Assembly (NCBI GenBank): GCA_015143295.1
Contig: CM026556.1
Span: 20,398,547 to 20,462,546, forward strand
From: Tetracentron sinense
Lineage: Eukaryota; Streptophyta; Magnoliopsida; Trochodendrales; Trochodendraceae
Length of the DNA: 64,000 nt
Direction of reading: 5' to 3'
Within the stretch, counting starts at the first letter, position 1. Each line of letters starts with the position of its first letter. Shown here piece by piece: positions 1 through 11,829 of the stretch. The position numbers and the translations under genes are program-made. Under the pieces are notes generated by a model, which saw only the letters and a list, made by a program, of their open reading frames with translations, was not told the DNA's origin and made no database searches.

Positions 1-377
1 CACTCTTTTCCCCTTGTGTCCAACACCCTACTCACACCTTATAAATCATTATCCCTAAGTCTTTAACCCACCTCAATGATCATTAAATTCACACCGACAT
101 GCATGAGAGGCTCCGGCCTCTCTATGCCTCATGCACTAGCACTATTCACCAACAACCCATTGAAACACTTAGGGTATTTGTACCATTGATTTCACCTACT
201 TAGAGTATCTTTACACTCTATTTTTACGACTCAAACCATGTACCTAAAACCCTCAATTGACTAATCATAATATCAAGAACACAATGGGAGGCCTTAGGCC
301 TTCACATGTACCATACGAGGGCACCTTTCACTGGCACTATTCATAGTATAGTGAACTTGAATTTTCGGGGTTCTACA
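1..377 (-). mobile_element. Element N: terminal part of a minus-strand LTR
   Basis: On the minus strand this begins with TGTAGAACCCCGAAA, the 5' start shared by the Ty3-type LTRs of this window, closest to solo LTR K. It lies inside the 5' LTR of element D: the sequence from 378 on matches D's 3' LTR from 6051. The adjacent bases CAAAG are a candidate target duplication, but the partner lies outside the window. It contains small GC-rich hairpins (GAGAGGC/GCCTCTC near 104-122, AGGCCTTAGGCCT near 288-302), as does K. It could be a solo LTR or the end of a larger element. Confidence 0.75.
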
Positions 378-1787
378 CAAAGACTAAGAACAAATGAATG
401 CAAATGAAGAAAATGTGGCATGCAAGGTGTTTGATTAAATGCATGTGTAAAATGTGAAACCTAAATTATGAGATATGAGATAGGGATACTTCCCCATGAA
501 ATGTAAAAAAAAAAAAAATGATGATATGCTTTATGAATGTCTTAAATCTCTCATGTGCCTATAATTGTTCAAATGTCAAATATTTTCCTCAATTTTTCCA
601 TGCTATGATGATGTTCACAAATTACACCCACAAGCACTCATGCATGCATGAATCGGCTTTTCAAGTGTATGTATATAAGAAAACAACAAGAACAAGAAAT
701 GTGAATTTATGTCAAGCATGAATTTCAAGGGTAGGGAATATCCTTAGGATATGTCATACCTAGCTCACAAGTCAATCAAGCATGAATGTCAAGGGTAGGG
801 CATATTCTACGATATGTCATACCTGGCTCATAAGTTAAACAAGTCAAGCAAGCAAGAATAACATGAGGCTAATGTGTTCCGTTCCATCATAGTCTGGGCA
901 TTTGCTAAGCAAGTAAATTTACTAATGTGTTCCGTTTAATTATAGTCCGGGCATTAGTAAGCAAGAATACTAGTGTGTTCCGTTCCACCATAGTTCGGGC
1001 ACTAGTCAAGCATGAATAACAAGAACCTAGTATGTCCGTCCATTTCATAGTTCGGGTACTAGTTAAACAAGATAAGCACGTAAACAAGAAGACATACATG
1101 ACTCTCACAAGACAAGAATAATCTCATAGGATGTATAAGGTAGTCACAAGATGCATGAAATACATAAGGAACTCACGATGTAGCGGAAAACACATTGAGT
1201 TAAAGCATGAACTTAAAGCATGATTAAATATAAGATGTTCAAGATTTTATTTCGTTATTTCATTCTAGCTTCTGCACTCTGATTATATGAATGTGATGAC
1301 AAATTGTATTCTGCATGTTATGTTATCGTTATTACTATTGTTAGCTAGTAGCTTGTACTTTCTGAGTGTTCCATACTCAGCCGTACTTTTATGTCAACAG
1401 GTACACTATACAATATATAGACTCCGGTTCCTTGGATCGAGGCGGCTCAGGGAGTGCGGGAGATTGCTCTGTTTGTCACCCAGATATTAAGGGTTAGATA
1501 TGTGGCCTTATGGTTGGGTTGAGAGAGAGAGACATGTATTTTGGGTCTTTTTTTTTGGGGATTTTCATGTAGGCTTGAGTTGGTGACTCAAGCATTGGAC
1601 TCTTTGGTATTTATTGTAATTTTTATGAAGTCGTTGGTTAGGTTAACACTTGGAAGTACATTTATATGAAAGAAATTTTCTGGACCACTATTTTGCATGC
1701 CTTGTATACTCTTTGCAGGTTAGTTTTTAAGTATAAGTCACGTCGCCAAAGTATCCTAACTCCTAGGGGGTATTTTGGGGCGTGACA
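378..1787 (+). mobile_element. Element D 5' LTR (right part)
   Basis: It matches the 3' LTR from 6051 to 10032 with few differences once solo LTR G is skipped, and ends in GGGGCGTGACA directly before the primer site. It carries the hairpin repeat units at 727-1062, the leader hairpin at 1362-1380 and a decayed version of the short LTR reading frame starting ATGTCAACAGGT at 1391. That frame has a stop after nine codons but still reads PWIE further on. The part holding the promoter is outside the window or left of N. Confidence 0.85.
727..1062 (+). repeat. Hairpin-forming repeat units in the D LTR
   Basis: Two unit types alternate here. The first (about 727-772 and 789-832) is an inverted repeat around CATATCC/GGATATG, bounded by GGTA and TACC. 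The second has self-complementary ends: CTAATG...CATTAG (922-957), CTAGTG...CACTAG (970-1005), CTAGTA...TACTAG (1027-1062). Both arms change together from unit to unit. The same array recurs in the 3' LTR at about 6394-6680 and 8984-9312. The function is unknown. The array lies in what may be a leader intron. Confidence 0.75.
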
Positions 1788-1791
1788 GAAG

Positions 1792-1803
1792 TGATATCAG
1801 GGC
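1792..1803 (+). other. Primer binding site of D (tRNA-iMet type, degenerate)
   Basis: TGATATCAGGGC follows the end of the 5' LTR after four bases. It differs at two positions from TGGTATCAGAGC, the complement of the initiator tRNA-Met 3' end seen intact in A, B and C. Confidence 0.8.
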
Positions 1804-3475
1804 TTAGGCATTAGGTCTGTAGGGTCGTTTAGAGAATGATATCATGAGTAAACCAAGGCATTAGGTTCATCTTAGGAGTCGTATTCCAAGTGTGGACTAA
1901 TCACTTAGTCCTTGTCCAGAACAAGTTGATTTTAACCAAAGTTAGTGTCCATTTATGCTAGAAAAGCCCACAAATTTTATATACTTATATTATCATGTGT
2001 TGAATTTTTATGTGGTATTATATGCTATGTGTTGTGTTAATACTATATGTTACATGCTTAGTGAAAACCTATGATATCTAAACGGGTTTCCGAGTTAGAC
2101 CCATGAAGGATGTGATACTCAGGCTAGAGTCTAGCCTAGGTGGTTTTTAACAAGGGAGAGGTAGGTCCTTGTCATACATGGTGTTGTTAGGTCTCTGTCG
2201 GGATTTGTTTCCCAAGAGAGGCTATAGGATGCTCTTAGGTCTTACAAGTATAGTATACTTTGAGTCGTTACAAAAATAGGGACATAGGTGTTGATATATA
2301 TACTATTATGCATACCCGGTGTAAATTGATTTGTTAAACTATACTTAATGTGTATTACATCACAAATAAGCATAACTCGTACATCACGATATGACGATAA
2401 GTCCATGTGAGTTCAGGTAAGCCCACTACTAGTAAGGACATATACAAGTATCAATATAAATTTTAACCAAATACTCTGGGATGGTTGATGCATGCTTCTA
2501 GATACAGCATGCTTCTAGATACAGATGCACATTTTATGCAGCATGTTCTAGACCCAATGCTCATTCCCAAATGGCAAATATATTATAAGCTCCAAGAACA
2601 GATAAAATTTTGGACAAGCACACGGATGTCTAATGCACGTTTCTAGATACAGATACGTGTTAATTCTGCAGCACGTTCTAGACTCAATGCTCAGTCCCAA
2701 AAAAAAAAAATCTAGATACGAATGTGCGTTCATACTGTAGCACGTTCGAGAAATGATGCCCAGTCCAAAATGATAAAGAAATTATAACTTCAAGGATCAT
2801 CATGCATATCATGCACTTTCATACATAACACGAGCATCACGAATAGCATGAGCATCATGCACTTTCATGCCTATCATGAGCATTCATACATAGCATGCAT
2901 TTCATGCATGGCATAAGCATCGTGCATCGCATAAGCATCATACATGGCATGCACTTCATACATTTCATAATCATCATACACATCCTACATGCATCATGTA
3001 GATCTTAGAAGCATCATACATGTCCCCAAGATTAAGAGGAAGCTGCGTAAATAATTCAATTGGATAAACTACTCATTAATTTAATACATGAAAAACGAGC
3101 AGAAGAACTTAGCTTTGCTAGGAAAACTGATTGTATGATTTTACTAGTATGTGTGTACTCGGACGTATACAATATGCTTATTAGTCAATATATGCTCATT
3201 AAATTGTTAGGAGCTTGAGTTCAAGTTGTGCTCAGGCCATGTTATTGTTCTCAAGTGTAGACTAACAAATTAGTCTTATTCCAAACCGGTTGAAATTCCA
3301 ACCGAACTTGGTGTTATACTCTAGGAAACATTTCTTGTATGTTAATATTTTCTTATTGTATGCCTTGATGTATTATTATGTATTTATAAACATGAAATGA
3401 TCGTTGAAATTAGGGATGAGATAAGTTGGGTTCCAAACTAGGCTTATGCTTTGCTATTGTTCTCAGGATTCGATC
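1804..3475 (+). repeat. Untranslated leader of D with tandem and CATG-rich repeats
   Basis: There is no credible coding sequence here. From about 2485 to 2765 a unit of roughly 115 bp containing TTCTAGATACAGATG and CACGTTCTAGAC occurs about three times with divergence. From about 2795 to 3025 the sequence is a run of CATGCAT/CATACAT-type short repeats. The leader ends in TTGTTCTCAG (to 3466), a plausible splice acceptor ten bases before the gag ATG. The same arrangement is seen in B and C. Confidence 0.6.
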
Positions 3476-4537
3476 ATGAGACGTGGCAATCAGGGTCGTG
3501 GATACCACACTAGGAGAGGTGGAGCATCTCCTCCTCCATCGGGGGATGAGCAGCCTGATCTCACCCAAGTCTTGGGATCCATAGCAGAGACACTAGCAGT
3601 TCTTATAGCTAGGCAGCCCTCTACCCACACTCCTACTGCGGCACTTGTACCTACTCCTTCACATCATGCCAGGGGGATAGAGGCATTTCGGAGGATGAGG
3701 CCCCCGACATTTTATGGTGGCATTGATCCATTGGTTGCTGAAGCATGGATCAAGCAGCTAGAGAAGCTATATTCAGTATTACTGCCTACTGAGGCAGAGA
3801 AAGTCACCTAGGCCGCCTTTATGATGGAGGGTGAGGCCGATCACCTGTGGAGATCCGCCATCAGAATGAGGGACTTGACTCGAACGGGTCAAGAATGGAC
3901 TTGGAAAGAGTTCCTAGATGTTTTCTATAAGAAATACTTCCCAATAGGAGTTAGAGAAAAGAAAGAATTGGAGCTCATTACCTTGGAGCGGGGGAATATG
4001 ATAGTGGCAGAATACGAAGCCAAGTTCTCCGAATTGTCAAGGTTCACCCCATATCTGATAGCCAAAGAGGCAATGAAGGTTGGGAAATTTGAGAGGGGAT
4101 TACAGGCCTACATTAAAGACCGGGTCTCCATGTTCAGGCACGAGACTTACGCCGAAGTTGTGGATAAGGCCCAGTTGGCGGAAGCGAATGTTGAGTAATT
4201 CTACAAGAGGAGAGAATTGTGGAGAGGCCAATCCAATGGCTCAACACAGCCGGAGAGGAGGGCTAGAATGAATCCATACCAGTCCTTTGGACATACACAG
4301 GTGCAGAGCCTTGCTATTACACCCCAGGCTCCTCGCCCTACGACTACACAAGTCACTCGACAAGTGCAATCCTTTTCACCCACGTTTGGGGCCTATGCAC
4401 ATTGTGGAAGAAAGCATGCCGGAGATTGTCGGAAGCTCAGGGGTGGATGTTCCCATTGTGGTGATCAAGGCCACTTGATCAAAGGTTGTCCTCACCGTCC
4501 ACCTCCGGCGCAACCTCAGGGAAGCAAGCCTCAGTAG
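3476..4537 (+). pseudogene. gag: Element D gag, broken by two stop codons
   Basis: Gag forms the capsid of the retrotransposon particle. The frame opens at an ATG followed by RRGNQGRG, the same basic start as A, B and C. It runs through a retrotransposon gag domain (EAWIKQLEKLY, FYKKYFPIG, EYEAKFSELSRF) and ends in a zinc knuckle with the CX2CX4HX4C spacing (CSHCGDQGHLIKGC). Two in-frame stops interrupt it. The TAG at 3809 replaces a codon that is tryptophan in the relatives. The TAA at 4196 falls before the proline-rich linker. The same frame resumes after each, so these are point nonsense changes. The final stop at 4535 lies soon after the zinc knuckle, earlier than in the other gags, and no DDVVQG end or protease follows. 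It is not expected to make functional Gag. Confidence 0.85.
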
Positions 4538-4927
4538 CTCTCACATTCGTCTCTCGAGGCTAGCTAGGGCAGAAGTGCCATGCTAGAGTTGGATGTTTAG
4601 ATGCCACAAAATGTAGGGTGAAGGGCTTAGATAATAAATTTTGGTAAACGAATGATGTAATGTTGTGTTCAGTATGTTGCCTACGTGTATAAACTTATTC
4701 TATTATGATATGTAAGTTTTCTTACTTTTCATGTGTGTTTAGTAACATGAAAAACCTAAGTGTCTTGCCAACAAGCAAGTGCCTAGTCTTGTATTGGTTG
4801 ATGAAGGGTTAGTATGCCTTTAGTATAACTAGGTGACAGAATTCAAGCATGCGTGTGAGGAAGGTGTCCCCACTTGATTTTGTGTCGTCCAAATTTCGTG
4901 GATGAAATTTTCGTAAGGGGGGGAGAA
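4538..4927 (+). other. D 3' internal remnant and polypurine tract
   Basis: About 390 bp without coding sequence. The last 50 bases (AAATTTCGTGGATGAAATTT then AAGGGGGGGGAGAA at about 4915-4927) correspond to the sequence that follows pol in A and B. So the 3' untranslated end and polypurine tract are kept while everything from the gag C-terminus to the pol stop is missing. Confidence 0.75.
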
Positions 4928-5177
4928 TGTAGCACCCCGGAACTTTTCGTACCTAATGAATAGCGTTCCCATAGCCGATTGGCCTTTCACATAGTCTAAT
5001 TAATAAATAAAGAAGAATTAGACAATTCTAAAATGTCAAAAATGTTCCCATTTGAAAGACGAATCCAATGCAAGTTGAATCATCAAATTCCGACGAACGA
5101 GTCAAAAGTTATGGCCGAAATACCGAAGTTGAGAAAAATGAGAAAAAATAGAAAAATGGGCAAAAACACAAGGATTC

Positions 5178-5414
5178 GGTCGGCCGAATTTGCTTCCGGT
5201 CGACCGAACAGCCATCGGTTGACTGAATGCCTTTACCGGTCGATCGGTCAAGCAAAATTTTGTATGAGTTATTTTTCCAGAGAGGTCATTTTTGAACGGT
5301 CGACCGAAGGTCACTACCAGTCGACCGGTTATGCAAATTTTTGCCCAGCTCGGTCTGTTTTGCCGAAATTTTAAGGGTAAAAGGGTCTTTGACCACCTCA
5401 TTTTCTATATAAAT
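5178..5414 (+). promoter_or_regulatory. D LTR promoter: GGTCGACC palindrome array and TATA box
   Basis: Several copies of a CGGTCGACCG-like palindrome, some imperfect, lie between 5178 and 5331. A TATA box (TATATAAAT, 5406-5414) follows about 75 bp later. Transcription probably starts some 30 bp downstream, giving an ATG-poor leader. The role as a transcription factor or methylation target is inferred from position only. Confidence 0.6.
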
Positions 5415-6718
5415 CCAATTTCGTGGGTTTGGGGTTTCATAAACCCTCAAGCCAAGTTTTGAGAAAGGGATTGGAGAGGAAGAAGGGTTAGGGTTTTGCT
5501 CAAGGGGTGTTGGATTTGAGATCAAGGGAGCTCAAGCTTGAAGATTCTCAAGCAAGGATCATCCCCATCAAACAAGGGTTCCTCAAAATCTCAAGTGGTG
5601 TTCTTCCTCAAAGTTTGGTGCATTCTCTACAAGTGAGATCACCCTCTATCCAGTTGGGGATTTTCCAAATTAAGGGATTTTCTCCAAGATCAAGCATTGA
5701 TCTTCAAGGTTAGTACACCCTACTAACTACTTTAGTAATAACCTAGGTTTATTTTAAAAGCTTGCTTGTGGATTTCTTTAGTTCATGCTTTTCTTGATTT
5801 ACTTTGTTAAACCCCTAAATTAAACAAGATAAAGAAGAAATTGTGGATGTGTGAGATGTTGGATGTGGATGAGGCGATGGATGCCATGTGTTGTGATGGA
5901 TGATGTGTGATGAAGATGGTGGATGGGCATTTTACATAGAACGAACACATGTGTATTATGGATGGAATGTATGAACTAAGAACTCACATAAATGGTTAGA
6001 AATAAGTTGTATACCAAGTGTTTTACAAAATGCATGAATAAGGTAAAAACCAAAGACTAAGAACAAATGAATGAAAATGAAGAAAATGTGGCATGCAAGG
6101 TGTTTGATTAAATGCATGTGTAAAATGTGAAACCTAAATTATGAGATATGAGATAGGGATACTTCCCCAAGAATTGTAAAAAAAAAATGATGATATGCTT
6201 TATGAATGCCTTAAATCTCTCATGTGCCTATAATTGTTCAAATGTCATATATTTTCCTCAATTTTTCCATGCTATTATGATGTTCACAAATTACACCCAC
6301 AAGCACGCATGCATGTGTGAATCGGCTTTTCAAGTGTATGTATATAAGAAAACAACAAGAATAAGAAATGTAAATTTATGACAAGCATGAATTTCAAGGG
6401 TAGGGCATATCCTTAGGATATGTCATACCTGGCTCACATGTCAAACAAGCATGAATGTCAAGGGTAGGGCATATCCTATGATATGTCATACCTGGCTCAC
6501 AAGTTAAACAAGTCATGCAAGAAAGAATAACATGAGGCTAATGTGCTCCATTCCATCATAGTCCAGGCATTAGCTAAGCGAGTAAATTTATTAATGTGTT
6601 CCGTTCAATCATAGTTCGGGCATTAGTAAGCAAAAATACTAGTGTGTTCCATTCCACCATAGTCTGGGCACTAGTCAAGGCAAGACAAGGAGACTAATGT
6701 GTTCCGTTCCATTATAGT

Positions 6719-8978
6719 TATAGAACCCCGAAACTTTTTATGTATGCCTTGGAATACGTGTCAAGGCATGGTGCCTTTGTAATCTCCAATTTCGATGAAA
6801 TGAGAAGTTTTAAAGAACTTCAGTGTTAAGAAGTGGGATTCCTAAGTTAGATAGGTTAGAAATCCGGTTTGTTGAACTCCCTTTGCGGATCAGTCAACTT
6901 TGAAGATAATTTAGTCCTTAAATAAAGTAGAAATTAGAAATTCTAAAATGCCAAGAATGTTCCCCTTCGAAAGACGAATCCAACGCAAGTTGAATCGTCA
7001 AAATCCGACAGACGAGTCAAAAGTTATGGCCAAAACACCGAAGTAGGAAAAATGAGAAAAATCATAAAATAGGCATAACATAGACCAACCGGTCGACCGC
7101 TCTAGGGACCGATCGACCAGTGGCCTACCGCTCGACCGTTCGCTTACTGGTCGACCACTCTAGCCACCGATCGACCGCTATCGCACTAATTTTGTATGGG
7201 GTTATTTTCCAAAGAGGGTTTTTTGGACCGATTGACCGCTCCTCATGACCGGTCGATCGCTCCTCTACGAATTTGCTTGATTTGGTCTTTTTAAGCAGAT
7301 CATTAAGGGTATGATGGTCTTTGACCATCCCCTTTGCTATATAAACCCAATTTCGGGGTCGAGGGTTTCAGAAACCCTCAATCATGCATTTTGGAAGAGT
7401 GAGAGAGGTGAAAGAGGCTTTCTAAACTTAGGGTTTTCATTTGAGGAGAAATTAAAGAGTTTGAAGACCCTAGATCACCTCAAGCTTGGATTTCTTCAAG
7501 TTCAAGGTTCAAACTCGTGGGGAGCACGTTCTCCAAGCTAGCACAACAACTTCACGCCCGTGTTGGAGGGTTTTCCTCGCTTCTACAAGGTCGGTACCTT
7601 TTGCTACCCTCCTAGTCATGGTTTTCTCTTTTCCTTCCTTATTCCTTGTTTTCCCTCATCTATAACTATGCTATGAGTTGGGATGTGCAAATGGAGATGG
7701 ATGTTTGGGCGAAGGATGCCAAGTGAATGTGATGTAATGAATGAAATGGGAAGGGTATTGTGCCAATAATAAACCCACCAAGAAAAGCAAAGTGTAAGAC
7801 TCAACAAAAAAATGAACACACCACTCTTTTGATGAAATGCCAAGGTGAAGAAAATGAGTTGTAAATCAAGACATGTATGCTTATATGCTTATGGAATTGC
7901 TAGGGCTTATGATAGTGTGATTACTTGCTTTCCCTAAATCGCATGAATAATTACTTGCTCAATTAATGATGTTCTATATATTGTTGAAATCCCCAACTGT
8001 CATATTTAATTTCAAATGAAAGTATGCACACGATTCCACGAGCACGACATGCATGACATGGTTTATCGACGTTTTTATAGTTAAGGTTTATAGGTGGGAC
8101 ATATCTTACGATATGTTTTACCTCGCTTTTGACAAGAGGACAAGAACAAGTACATATCATGAAAGAAGGGTCTCCCTTCCCTCTCAAGTGCATCTCATTA
8201 AAGAAAGGTCTCCTTTCCCTCTTAAGTGCATCTCACAAGTGTATCTCACGAGTACATGAGCATGTTTAAATTCCGAGCAAACATGCATGACATGCATGAC
8301 ATGACATGCTCGACAAGATCAAGCAAGACAGACATAACAAGTTTTTCAAGCACAAAAAGGGTATTTTAAGTCAAGTCAAGTGCACGAAGATTTCAAGAGT
8401 TTTATCGGTTTTTATGTGATGCAAGCATGAATATAAACTGTCTGACTTTCCTATTATTATATAAACTGCTTCCTGCTTTATATATTGCTATTGTTGTGTT
8501 ATGACTGTTGGTTAGTATTTGGTACCTGCTGAGTATTACATGCTCAGCCGTAATTCTTATGTCGGCAGGTGATAGTGGAGCGGTTGCTCCTTTTGATATC
8601 TGCGTTCCGGGCCCTTGAGTAGAAGAAGAGTATGTTGAGGAACCTACGGAGGAACCTCCTATAGATGGATACTATTAGGTGGTAGATTCTGAGTGAGTGA
8701 GCTGTGGGTGAGCTTGAGAGAGTATGCTTATGTATTTTGGCGGGCCTGTCTGCACTTTCTTTTGTGTTTTCATGTTGTTCAACTTGGATCATGTATATAT
8801 ACTTAGAGGTTTTTGGTTAGACTTCCGCTGTGCTTTGTAGTTTATGTTTCCGTTATTATTGTCCTCTGTTGTATATGCTCCAGGTATTTTGCAGGTTGGT
8901 TGTCAAGCAAGTCATGTAGGTCATGACAAGTCGTCCAAGATTCATTCTAACTCCTAAGGTGGGTTTTGGGTCGTGACA
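6719..8978 (+). mobile_element. Solo LTR G inside the D 3' LTR
   Basis: It is 2260 bp, flanked by the perfect duplication ATAGT at 6714-6718 and 8979-8983. The left end reads TATAGAACCCC where the relatives have TGTAG, so the terminal TG appears mutated to TA. The right end is TTTTGGGTCGTGACA. It has a palindrome array of the GGTCGACC/CGATCGACC type (7087-7265), a TATA box (TATATAAA, 7338-7345), a CATATC/GATATG hairpin near 8093-8127, the leader hairpin at 8529-8547 and a short LTR reading frame. No internal element sequence remains, so it is a solo LTR left by recombination between LTRs. Confidence 0.9.
8559..8678 (+). pseudogene. Short acidic LTR reading frame in G, one stop
   Basis: It opens ATGTCGGCAGGT (MSAG) as in A, I and L, continues with PFDIC, and reads VEEEYVEEP. 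A TGA at 8616 replaces the tryptophan codon of the PWVEEEY core. It is 39 codons long with the terminal stop at 8676, the same length as in A and I. The function is unknown. Confidence 0.5.
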
Positions 8979-10032
8979 ATAGTTTGGGCATTAGTCAAGC
9001 AAGAATAACTAGTGTGTTCCGTTCCACCATAGTCCGGGCACTAGTTAAGTTAAGGCAAGGATACTAATGTGTTCCATTCAATCATAGTCCAGGCATTAGT
9101 AAGCAAGTTGCTAATGTGTTCCATTCCATTATAGTCCGAGCATTAGCAAAGTAAGACAAGAGCTAGTATGACCATCCAAGTTATAGTTTCTGGTACTAGT
9201 TAAACAAGACATGAGGCTAATGTGTTCCGTTCCATTATAGTCCGGGCATTAGTCAAACAAGAATAACAAGAACCTAGTATGTCCGTCCATTTCATAGTTC
9301 GGGTACTAGTTAAACAAGATAAGCATGTAAACAAGAAGACATGCATGACTCTCACAAGACAAGAATAATCTCATAAGATGTATAAGGTAGTCACAAGATG
9401 CATGAGATACATAAGAACTCACGATGTAACGGAAAACACATTGGGTTAAAGCATGAATGCAAAGCATGATTAAATATAAGATGTTCAAGATTTTATTTCG
9501 TTATTTCATTCTAGCTTCTGCACTCTAATTATATGAATGTGATGACAAACTATATTCCGCATGTTATGTTATCGTTATTACTTTTTTTAGCTAATAGCTC
9601 GTACTCGCTGAGTGTTCCATACTCAGCCGTACGTTTATGTCGATAGGTACACTATACAATATATGGACTCTGGTTCCTTGGATAGAGGCGGCTCAGGGAG
9701 AGCGGGAGATTGCTCTGTTTGTCACCCAGATATTAGGGGTTAGATATGTGGCCTTATGGTTGGGTTGAGAGAGAGAGACATGTATTTTACTCTCTTTTTT
9801 TGGGGATTTTCATTTAGGCTTGAGTTGGTGACTCAAGCATTGGACTCTTTGGTATTTATTGTAATTTTTATGAAGTCTTTGGTTAGGTTAACACTTGGAA
9901 GTACATTTATATTAAAGAAATTTTTTGGACCACTATTTTGCATGCCTTGTATATTCTTTGCAGGTTAGTTTTTAAGTATAAGTCATGTTGCCAAAGTATC
10001 CTAACTCCTAGGGGGTATTTTGGGGCGTGACA

Positions 10033-11480
10033 CTAAAGTTGAGGAAGAGTGGAATGAGATTGATATTAAACTCATTCAAATTAATGCTAAGGCAATTAGC
10101 AATCCTTTTTGTGCTCTTAGCCCCCAAGAGTTTAATAGAGTCTCCGGATGTGATTCAGCTAAAGAGATTTGGGATAAAGTTCAAGTTGCATATGAAAGAA
10201 CTAACCAAGTCAAAGAAGAAAAAATTAGTATGTTGGTTCACAAATATGAACTTTTCAAAATGGAAAAGGATGAATTAATTAGTGAAATGTTTACTAGGTT
10301 CACTAATATTTTGAATGGACTAAAGACACTTGGTAAAGTTTATTCTAGTGCAGAAAATGTAAGGAAAGTGCTGCATTCATTGCCGAATGAATGGCCTCCC
10401 AAGGCAACGGCCATTCAAGAAGCCAATGACTTTACAAAAGTCCAAATGGATGAGCTTCTTGGGTCCTTGATGATTCATGAAGTGATCATGAAGGGAAATC
10501 AAGAAGATGAGCCCAAGAACAAGAAATGACTTGCTCTCAAGAAATCTCATCAAGAAGTAGAAAGTGATGAAGAGGAAAATAAGGATGATAAAGACATAGC
10601 CTTCATGGCTAGAAAGTTTAAGAGATTCCTCAAGAACAAAAGGAACTTCAAGAAGAAGCCCTTCAAGAAAGAAGTTACCAAGGAGGTTTCTAAAGGTGAA
10701 TCAAGTAAGAAAGAACCTATTATTTTCTACGAGTGCAAAAAGTTGGGACACATCAAGACGGAGGGTCCTCAACTCAAGAAGGGCAAAAAGTTCCGGAAAA
10801 AGGCTATGAAAGTTACATGAGATGATTCCGAGGAAAGTTGATCGGATGCCTCTAACGATGAGGAAATGGCAAACTTGTGCCTCATGGCCAATGAGGATGA
10901 GGTGAATTCTTCACTTTGTGAATCCTTTTCTTATGGTGAGATTAGGGATGCATTTGATGAACTTTACTTAGAATTTAAAAGAATTGCTTTTATAAACAAG
11001 TCTTTCAAAAAGGACATTGTTTCTCTCAAAAGTTCTTGTGAAGTTTTACAAAATAAAAAGACTTCCCTTGCAAAAGAAAATGACATTTTGAATGAAAAAT
11101 TAAAGGAACTTTAGAATTCATCCCAAGGATCACCTTGTGAGTGTGAAGAGCTCTAAGCTAAAGTCAAAGATTTGACTACGATTGCTCACACCTTGTCCAT
11201 GGGTGAAAAGAAATCTTGAGAGACTTTTGGGCCAACAAAGATGTGTATTTGGTAAGGCCGGACTTGGGTACAACTCTTTTGCAAAACAAAAAGAGTACCA
11301 AAACTTCTTTTCAAAATCAACTAATGTATTAAACCCACCATCTAATGCATTCTTTACTTTTAATGGAAAGAGTTTGAATTTCCTTTGTTTGTTTACCGAA
11401 TTGAAAGTTTGGGTCCCAAAAGGATCATTCATTCCCAAGCGCATCCATAAAGGACCAAACATGGTTTGGGTCCCTTAAGA
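10033..11480 (+). pseudogene. gag: Copia E gag (5'-truncated, stops)
   Basis: This is the nucleocapsid/capsid precursor of the copia element. The part 10033-10529 is a UBN2-type copia gag domain (AKEIWDKVQVAYE, MLVHKYELFKMEKDE, LPNEWPPKATAIQEA). It is followed by a lysine-rich stretch and a damaged zinc knuckle near 10729-10775, where the last cysteine is replaced. The region 10866-11114 is an acidic, coiled-coil-like linker. Then comes a stretch to about 11477 rich in WVPKG-type motifs that precedes protease in this lineage. Stops at 10527, about 10818 and about 11112 interrupt the frame. The true N-terminus is lost to the D insertion. A start codon at 10020 belongs to D's LTR, not to E. Confidence 0.8.
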
Positions 11481-11589
11481 ACTTACCCTCCCAAGACCAA
11501 CCAAAAATCAGTTTGGGTACCAACCAAGATTATATGGGTACCGGAAGGAACATATGTTGGAGTTACTTAAATCTCATCTTATAGGTATG

Positions 11590-11829
11590 TTTCAAATCTA
11601 ACTCCTCCAAGTCAAGATGGTTCTTAGATAGTGGATGCTCTAGGCACATGTCGGGGAACAAAAAGCTATTCATCTCAATTACTCCAAAAGATGGAGGGCA
11701 TGTGACCTTCAGGGACAACGCGAAAGAAAAAATCAATGGTATAGGTAATGTTGGTAAGGACTCTACTAATTTTATTGAGAATGTTCTATTAGTTGATGGT
11801 CTTAAACATAATTTAATTAGTATTAGTTA
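11590..11829 (+). pseudogene. Copia E protease and pre-integrase start
   Basis: The frame reads WFLDSGCSRHM at about 11619-11651, which holds the aspartic protease signature DSGC of Ty1/copia elements. It then reads on as KDGGHVTF and LVDGLKHNLISIS, the start of the gag-pre-integrase region. It is cut within a codon run by solo LTR H (target AGTTA 11825-11829). The same reading resumes after 16003. Confidence 0.8.

Larger units (their letters stand above)
378..10032 (+). mobile_element. Element D: gag-only Ty3/gypsy-type retrotransposon
   Basis: Two related LTRs flank an internal region of about 3.1 kb (1788-4927) that has a primer site, one degraded gag and a polypurine tract but no protease, RT, RNase H or integrase sequence. 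The gag resembles those of A and C. The element lies in the gag region of copia element E, which resumes at 10033. Its true 5' end is left of the window, beyond insertion N. The 3' LTR holds solo LTR G. The missing pol fits either an internal deletion or a non-autonomous lineage of the type called terminal-repeat retrotransposons with GAG domain. One copy cannot decide between them. Confidence 0.8.
4928..10032 (+). mobile_element. Element D 3' LTR, split by solo LTR G
   Basis: It starts TGTAGCACCCCGG right after the polypurine tract and ends GGGGCGTGACA at 10032. Copia E coding sequence follows at once. Without G and its duplicated target, the LTR is about 2.84 kb. It holds the conserved box AATCCAATGCAAGTTGAATC (from 5063), a palindrome array, a TATA box, a possible leader splice donor (CAAG|GTTAGTAC at 5708/5709), the hairpin repeats and the leader hairpin at 9608-9626. 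Confidence 0.9.

Noticed and set aside
505-520. Poly-A run as the tail of a LINE or retrogene
   Set aside because: The run lies inside an LTR and is present in shorter form in the partner LTR at about 6178. There are no flanking duplications or coding sequence.
1792-1803. tRNA-like sequence at TGGTATCAGAGC sites
   Set aside because: It is a 12-base primer site complementary to tRNA-iMet. No cloverleaf or intron-containing tRNA gene surrounds it.
2485-3025. Possible satellite array in the D leader
   Set aside because: There are only about three diverged units plus simple CATG-rich repeats, too short for a satellite.
5102-5401. Antisense open frames of 60-120 codons over LTR promoter arrays (for example 5102-5401, 12047-12297, 47961-48149)
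   Set aside because: Palindromic repeats with few stops open frames on both strands (repeated DRSV-like peptides). There is no conserved start or protein family.
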